Part shown: positions 59,547 to 64,000 of the stretch, piece by piece
Numbering within the stretch: the first letter of the stretch is position 1
Layout of the letters: each line of letters starts with the position of its first letter
From: Gemmatimonadota bacterium
GTDB lineage: Bacteria > Gemmatimonadota > Gemmatimonadetes > Longimicrobiales > Gaopeijiaceae
Length of the DNA: 64,000 nt
Direction of reading: 5' to 3'
Assembly: GCA_041390105.1 (NCBI GenBank)
Contig: JAWKQO010000003.1
Location: forward strand, 124,001-188,000
Made by a program: the position numbers and the translations under genes
Notes under the pieces: model-generated
What the model was told of the DNA's origin: nothing
Seen by the model: only the letters and a program-made list of their open reading frames with translations
Database searches by the model: none

Positions 59547-60302
59547 TCAGCCGAAGAGGGCCGGAACCAGCTCGGTGGCACGCCCGCGCAGGACCCGGTC
59601 GGCCAGGCCGTCCAGGGCTGTCTCTTCAGGGCCCAGGACCAGCACCCGCCCTCCGGCTCCTGCGGTGATCCGCGGCACGCTCGCGGCGGGCTCCACCAGT
59701 CCGCTGGTTCCAACCACCAGACAGACATCCGCTCCGGCCGCGAGATCGAACGAATGATCCAGCGTGCGGGCATCCAACCTTTCGCCGAACCAGACGACGT
59801 CCGGGCGCAGAAGCGCCCCGCAGCGCGGACACCGTGGTAGCCGCTCGAGCGCGCTGGCGTCGACGGGGTGTTCATCCAGCTCCCGGTAGCTGCAGGTCGA
59901 ACAGCGGGAATGGGCGATGGACCCGTGCAGCGCCAGGATGCTTCGCTCCAGGCCCGGCACCCCGCCGCGAGCGCGGAGCGCCCGCTCATGCAGGCCGTCG
60001 ACATTCTGTGTGACGACGTGCACACCGTTTCGCATCAACTGCGCCTCGGCGATGGCCTGGTGGGCCGCGTTGGGCGCACAGGCAGCCAACAGACCGCGGC
60101 GCCAGGCGTACCACTCCCAGACGAGGCGGGGGTCGCGGCGAAAGGCCGCCGGAGTGGCCAGGTCCTCCGCGCGGTACGAGCGCCAGAGGCCCTGCTCCCC
60201 TCGAAACGTGGGCACCCCCGACTCGGCGCTCACCCCCGCGCCGCTGAAGACGACGACGGTGCGGGCGGCGCCAATCCACGCGCGAGGCTCTTCGAGATCC
60301 AT
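59547..60302 (-). CDS. Sirtuin-class NAD-dependent protein deacylase (SIRT5-like)
   Basis: 251 residues from ATG 60302 (GAGGGG upstream), matching CobB length. NAD-binding GAGVSAESGVPTFRG (21-35), TQNVDGLH (98-105), catalytic H126 in LHGSI, and a zinc site C134, C137, C158, C161. Y65 and R68 in EWYAWRRG form the Y-x-x-R pair that marks class III sirtuins able to remove succinyl and malonyl groups as well as acetyl. It works in the cytoplasm on metabolic enzymes. No acyltransferase partner is adjacent. Confidence 0.92.
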   Translation of the reverse strand: MDLEEPRAWIGAARTVVVFSGAGVSAESGVPTFRGEQGLWRSYRAEDLATPAAFRRDPRLVWEWYAWRRGLLAACAPNAAHQAIAEAQLMRNGVHVVTQNVDGLHERALRARGGVPGLERSILALHGSIAHSRCSTCSYRELDEHPVDASALERLPRCPRCGALLRPDVVWFGERLDARTLDHSFDLAAGADVCLVVGTSGLVEPAASVPRITAGAGGRVLVLGPEETALDGLADRVLRGRATELVPALFG

Positions 60303-60491
60303 GCACCCCTCGGTCGGTGGGTCCCAGTGAGCAAGGTGCTGGCCTCCAGCAACCCCGAGCAACGCCGGTTCGAGGCTCGCCATCCCCCTGCCCAGCGCAC
60401 ACCTTGGAGTGCCGAGCTTCCGCGGCCGTTCGACCCTTCCGCCTTCATCGTGAAGGTGAATCTCTGGCTTTCACTCTGACGAGGAGGCCCC

Positions 60492-61316
60492 ATGTCACGG
60501 CATGCGCTCATACTTACGGCGGCTCTACTGACCCCGGCGGCCTGCACCGCCCCTCCCGCGCCGAGCGCCCCCGGCGCCGCCGCCGTGTTCGCGGGCGCCA
60601 GCGGCCGCTGGGTAGACCTCACCCATCCGTTCTCGTCCTCGTCCATCTATTGGCCCACCGCCAACGGATTCGTTTTGGACACCGTCGCGTTCGGGCAGAC
60701 CGAGGGAGGGTGGTTCTATTCGGCCTTCGATTTCCGCGCTGCGGAGCACGGGGGCACGCACCTCGATGCGCCCATCCACTTCGCCGAGGGTCGAATGGCC
60801 GCGGACGAGATCCCGCTGTCCCAACTGATCGGCGCGGCCGCCGTCGTGGACCTCTCCGAGCGCGCCGGGCCGGACGACCAGGTGCAGGTGGCCGACCTCG
60901 AAGCCTGGGAGGCCCGGCACGGCCGCCTGCCCGACGGAGTGATCCTGTTGCTCCGTACCGGCTGGGGAAACCGCTACGGCGACCGTAGCGCCTATCTGGG
61001 CACCGACGTCACCGGACCAGAGGCCGTCCCGCTCCTGCACTTCCCCGGCCTGCACCCGGACGCGGCCCGCTGGCTGGTGGCAGAGCGTGCCGTAGGCGCC
61101 GTGGGCATCGACACACCGAGCATCGACCACGGCCAGTCGGCGACCTTCGAGAGCCACCAGATCCTCTACGGCGCGGACATTCCCGGCTTCGAGAACGTGG
61201 CCGGACTGGAGCAGCTGCCGGAGCAGGGGGCGTTCGTGGTGGCGCTGCCCATGAAGATCGAGGGCGGCAGTGGCGGTCCCCTGCGGATCGTGGCGTTCGT
61301 GCCGGAGAGGACATGA
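60492..61316 (+). CDS. Cyclase/kynurenine-formamidase-like lipoprotein
   Basis: 274 residues from ATG 60492 with GAGGAGG upstream. A lipobox PAAC ends the signal. The family metal site is AAEHGGTHLDAPIHF (about 78-92), with GVILLLRTGW and HFPGLHPDAARWLV later. The cyclase family includes kynurenine formamidase, isatin hydrolase and secreted amidohydrolases; the signal peptide makes a tryptophan-catabolic role less likely. It heads an operon with an M20 peptidase, an uncharacterised membrane protein and a MutS-like gene, each overlapping the next by four bases. Confidence 0.82.
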   Translation: MSRHALILTAALLTPAACTAPPAPSAPGAAAVFAGASGRWVDLTHPFSSSSIYWPTANGFVLDTVAFGQTEGGWFYSAFDFRAAEHGGTHLDAPIHFAEGRMAADEIPLSQLIGAAAVVDLSERAGPDDQVQVADLEAWEARHGRLPDGVILLLRTGWGNRYGDRSAYLGTDVTGPEAVPLLHFPGLHPDAARWLVAERAVGAVGIDTPSIDHGQSATFESHQILYGADIPGFENVAGLEQLPEQGAFVVALPMKIEGGSGGPLRIVAFVPERT

Positions 61317-62788
61317 ACATGCGCAAGCTCCTCCTGACCCTACTGCTCCTACCGCTGGTCGCGCTCGGCGTGGCCGCGGTGCGTGCGGCGACGCTGCGCC
61401 CGCCGGAGCGCGAGCGCGTCGAAGCCATCGCAATCGCGGTGGACGAAGCTGCGGTGGCGGCTCGCTTGGCCGAGGCCCTCACCTACCCGACCATCTCGAG
61501 GGAGCCGCCGGCCCTGCCGGACTCCACTGCCTTCCGGAGCTTCCACGCCTTCCTCGAGCGCACCTTCCCGGCGACGCACGCCGCGCTCGGGCGTGAGCTT
61601 GTGGGCGGATTGAGCTTGCTGTATCGCTGGAACGGTGCCGACGCCGGTGCCCCCGCCGTCGTGCTCATGGGGCACCAGGACGTGGTTCCCGTGCTGGAGG
61701 GCACCGAGGACGACTGGGAACACCCCGCGTTCGCAGGCGTCATCGCCGACGGGTTCGTCTGGGGGCGCGGCGCCATCGACGACAAGTCCACGCTCATGAG
61801 CATTCTCGAAGCCGTCGAGAGTCTGGTCAGCGAAGGCTTTCAACCCCCGCGCACCGTCTATCTCGCCTTCGGTCACGACGAGGAGGTCGGCGGCCTCAGG
61901 GGCGCGCACGCGATCGCCGAGCTGTTGGCGTCGAGAGGGGAGCACGATCTCGCGCTTGTCCTGGACGAAGGCGGGGCCGTGCTGCCGGGCCTGGCCAACA
62001 TCGACCGGCCGGTGGGATTGGTGGGTGTGGCGGAAAAGGGCTTCCTCACACTGTCCCTCTCGGTGGAGGCGGCGGGAGGCCATTCCTCCAACCCGCCGGC
62101 CCAGACGGCGGTGGGCGTGCTGAGCGCCGCCATCGCTCGGCTGGAAGCCGACCCCTTCCCCTCCACGCTGGAGGGCAGCACGGGGCTGCTCTTCGAACGC
62201 CTGACGCCGGAGATGGACTTCGGGGGGCGCTTCTTCCTGGGGAACCGCTGGCTCTTCGGACCGCTGCTCACCCGTTTGTTGGCCGGCGCTCCGGAGTCGG
62301 CGGCCATGCTGCACACCACCACGGCCGCCACGGTCTTCCATGCCGGAGAGAAAGACAACGTGCTTCCCATCGAGGCGCGCGCGCTGGTCAACTTCCGCAT
62401 TCGCCCGGGCGAGACCGTTGAAACCGTGACGGAGCGCGTGCGACAGGTGATCTCGGATCCGCGGGTCGAGATCCAGCCTACCGAGAGCGCACGCGATCCC
62501 TCTCCCGTCTCCGACCACGAGTCCCCCGCCTTCCGGATGCTGGAGCGCACCGTGCACGAGGCGCTGGGAGGCGAGATCATCGTGGCGCCCTATGTGGTTC
62601 CGGGCGGGACGGACGCCTGGTACTACGGCGGCCGTTCCGCGAACGTGTATCGGTTCCTGCCCGTGCGGTTCCAGACGGACGACCTGTCTCGGATGCACGG
62701 GACCGGCGAGCGGATCACGACGGCCGACTACGCGAACGCCGTACGGTTCTTCCGCCGATTGATCCAGAACGTGGAGCGACTTCCGTGA
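61313..62788 (+). CDS. M20-family carboxypeptidase/N-acyl amino acid hydrolase (PM20D1-like)
   Basis: 491 residues; ATGA overlap with the cyclase. A membrane anchor or signal occupies residues 5-26. The M20 metal site is present: LMGHQDVVPV, GRGAIDDKSTL, HDEEVGGLRGA, DEGGAV, and the late YVVPGGTDAWYY. A central dimerisation domain carries AAGGHSSNPP. The long form with an N-terminal membrane anchor resembles the human PM20D1/carboxypeptidase S class, which handles N-acyl amino acids. Likely periplasmic. Confidence 0.87.
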   Translation: MNMRKLLLTLLLLPLVALGVAAVRAATLRPPERERVEAIAIAVDEAAVAARLAEALTYPTISREPPALPDSTAFRSFHAFLERTFPATHAALGRELVGGLSLLYRWNGADAGAPAVVLMGHQDVVPVLEGTEDDWEHPAFAGVIADGFVWGRGAIDDKSTLMSILEAVESLVSEGFQPPRTVYLAFGHDEEVGGLRGAHAIAELLASRGEHDLALVLDEGGAVLPGLANIDRPVGLVGVAEKGFLTLSLSVEAAGGHSSNPPAQTAVGVLSAAIARLEADPFPSTLEGSTGLLFERLTPEMDFGGRFFLGNRWLFGPLLTRLLAGAPESAAMLHTTTAATVFHAGEKDNVLPIEARALVNFRIRPGETVETVTERVRQVISDPRVEIQPTESARDPSPVSDHESPAFRMLERTVHEALGGEIIVAPYVVPGGTDAWYYGGRSANVYRFLPVRFQTDDLSRMHGTGERITTADYANAVRFFRRLIQNVERLP

Positions 62789-63300
62789 CCCTGACCGCCC
62801 TGGGCAATCTGGGCGAATTCATCGGCGCTATCGGCGTCGTCGTCTCGCTGATCTACCTCAGCGTGCAACTCAAGCAGAACACCAAGGCCGTGCGTGCGGC
62901 GTCCTACCAGGAGATCTCCCACAACAGCCTCGAGCTGTTGAGCCTCATCATCTCGGACGCGGAGATGGCCGACATCTGGGGGCGGGGCCTCGACCACGGG
63001 GCGGACGCGCTCGATCCCATCGAGCATTTCCGGTGGCATTCGATGCTGCTGGCCACGTTCCGTCACTGGGACAACCTCTACTACCAGTATCGCAACGGGA
63101 TGTTGGAGAAGGAGCTCTGGAAGAGCTATCGCTTCATGATCCGCTCCTACCTGGTGCGCCCGGGATTCCGCGATTGGTGGCTGCGACACCAGGACGCGTT
63201 CTCTGACAGCCTGCAGCAACTGATGCGCGGTTGGATGGCGACGTTGGACGACGCCGCTACGCGCGAGCTGAGCTTCCATCCTGCTGCGGAAGACGAGTGA
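62785..63300 (+). CDS. Small membrane-anchored protein of unknown function
   Basis: 171 residues from GTG 62785 (overlap GTGA with the M20 stop). One N-terminal hydrophobic helix (LGEFIGAIGVVVSLIYLSVQL), then a helical domain rich in Trp and Tyr. The pattern NTKAVRAASYQEISHN followed by YQYRNGMLEKELWKSY recurs in many marine and soil bacteria as an orphan family (DUF6082-like), with no assigned role. It ends overlapping the MutS-like start. Confidence 0.6.
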   Translation: MTLTALGNLGEFIGAIGVVVSLIYLSVQLKQNTKAVRAASYQEISHNSLELLSLIISDAEMADIWGRGLDHGADALDPIEHFRWHSMLLATFRHWDNLYYQYRNGMLEKELWKSYRFMIRSYLVRPGFRDWWLRHQDAFSDSLQQLMRGWMATLDDAATRELSFHPAAEDE

Positions 63301-64000
63301 CGCCGGACGGAAGCAGTCCGGAGTCCGCCGCGCGGCTCAGGTTGGAGGAGGCCCGGGCCGAGACCACCGCTCGCCTGGCCGAGCGGCGCGCCGAGCTCGA
63401 GGAGTTGGAAGCCCGCGAACTGGTCTGGGCCAACACCTCCGCGGCGGTACTCCTGGGTGCACTCCTCTGGGCGTTCCTGTCGGCGCTGGGCATCCTACCC
63501 GGCTCCGGCGGACGCATCGTGCTGGGTGCCGGCGCGCTCCTGGTTCCGCTCGTGCTGGTCCGTCGCCTTGCTTCCACGAAGCGCAAGCGCTGCGGCTACG
63601 CGGTCGATTGGAACGAGCGTGCCCGGCAGCGGCTGGACGAGCGCTTTGCGTTCGGGCAGCCCGACGGGCGAGAGTTCATGGACCGGAAGCACGCGTTCAG
63701 CTACGACCTCGGACTGTTCGGACCCGACTCGCTCTTTCACCGTGTGAACGCCTGTCACACGGCCCTGGGCAGGGGTACGCTGGCTGAATGGCTGCAGGAC
63801 GCCTCGGCACGCCCGCCGGCCGAGCCGCGCGCCCAGGCCATCCGCGAGTTGCGGACACGCGGGGCCGACCGCGAGCTGCTCGAGATCGAGCTCCGAACCT
63901 TGAGCGAGGCGGGTAGCCGCCATCCTCCGGAGGTGCTGGCGCAACGCACCCGTGACCTCGTCGCCTGGGGAGCCACGCCCGCCCCGGACGAGCGCGACAC
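63297..64000 (+). CDS. MutS-like ATPase family protein, membrane form (partial, runs off the end)
   Basis: The first 234 codons, from GTG 63297 (GTGA overlap). An arginine/glutamate-rich coiled coil (about 12-45), then two membrane helices (ANTSAAVLLGALLWAFLSALGI and a second near 78-92), then the start of the MutS lever/core region: HAFSYDLGLFGPDSLFHRV and LGRGTLAEWLQDA. The ATPase domain lies beyond the window. Proteins with this layout are a MutS branch of unknown function, different from mismatch-repair MutS and MutS2, and unusual in being membrane-bound. Confidence 0.72.
   Translation, partial: MTPDGSSPESAARLRLEEARAETTARLAERRAELEELEARELVWANTSAAVLLGALLWAFLSALGILPGSGGRIVLGAGALLVPLVLVRRLASTKRKRCGYAVDWNERARQRLDERFAFGQPDGREFMDRKHAFSYDLGLFGPDSLFHRVNACHTALGRGTLAEWLQDASARPPAEPRAQAIRELRTRGADRELLEIELRTLSEAGSRHPPEVLAQRTRDLVAWGATPAPDERD

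Noticed and set aside
1..64000. tRNA, rRNA, CRISPR, insertion sequence or phage genes
   Set aside because: No cloverleaf, ribosomal, spaced repeat, transposase or integrase pattern was recognised by eye; a tRNAscan and ISfinder run would be decisive.

Overview
The window is 64 kb of GC-rich bacterial chromosome, densely coded on both strands, with many neighbouring genes joined by ATGA or GTGA overlaps. The gene style suggests a free-living Gram-negative heterotroph of the Gemmatimonadota type, although no marker gene settles the taxonomy. The clues are an ADOP-type FtsX/MacB permease paired with a PadR regulator, a SusC/SusD-like pair, many secreted M20 peptidases and amidohydrolases, and frequent GTG/TTG starts. 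No rRNA, tRNA, CRISPR array, insertion sequence or phage gene was recognised.

Layout. 1-2965: a BlaI repressor and the start of an M56-type gene behind a promoter with repeated operators, then a prephenate dehydrogenase-chorismate mutase fusion divergent from DAHP synthase. 2972-7688: a reductive-dehalogenase-like protein, two secreted hydrolases and a SET protein. 7690-17443 (minus): ADOP permease and PadR, an M48 peptidase with a large C-terminal part, a ProXp-like deacylase, an orphan MacB-like permease, and a LytS/LytTR two-component pair. 17570-25906: PQQ dehydrogenase, ACC deaminase, TonB receptor, M20/M28-type peptidase, an alkyltransferase-like protein and a truncated kinase.

25919-35640 is a sulfide-oxidation island: SulP permease, SoeA-like molybdoenzyme, persulfide dioxygenase-rhodanese, then (divergent) a fused iron-sulfur/NrfD subunit and an ArsR-family regulator, then type II sulfide:quinone oxidoreductase and a DUF1641 protein. 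The inferred route is sulfide to persulfide (SQR), persulfide to sulfite (dioxygenase), sulfite to sulfate (Soe-like complex), with SulP moving the anion and the ArsR protein sensing persulfide. 35728-38748: a thioesterase, a MarR-GNAT fusion coupled to a ThiF/E1-like protein, and a cold-shock protein with an unusual leader. 39062-44795 (minus): a porin-like protein, zinc/manganese binding protein and permease (no ATPase), a small outer-membrane protein, and SoxC/SoxD-like sulfur dehydrogenase subunits.

44936-52230: ECF sigma factor, anti-sigma and Spy-like protein; a SnoaL-like protein; an outer-membrane protein; an HTH protein with a histone-H1-like tail; a NarL/GAF-kinase pair. 52450-57931 (minus): SusC/SusD-like uptake genes followed by a plug-like protein that lacks a barrel. 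58520-64000: small envelope proteins, a SIRT5-like sirtuin, and a tightly overlapped plus-strand operon (cyclase, M20 peptidase, membrane protein, MutS-like ATPase) that runs off the end.
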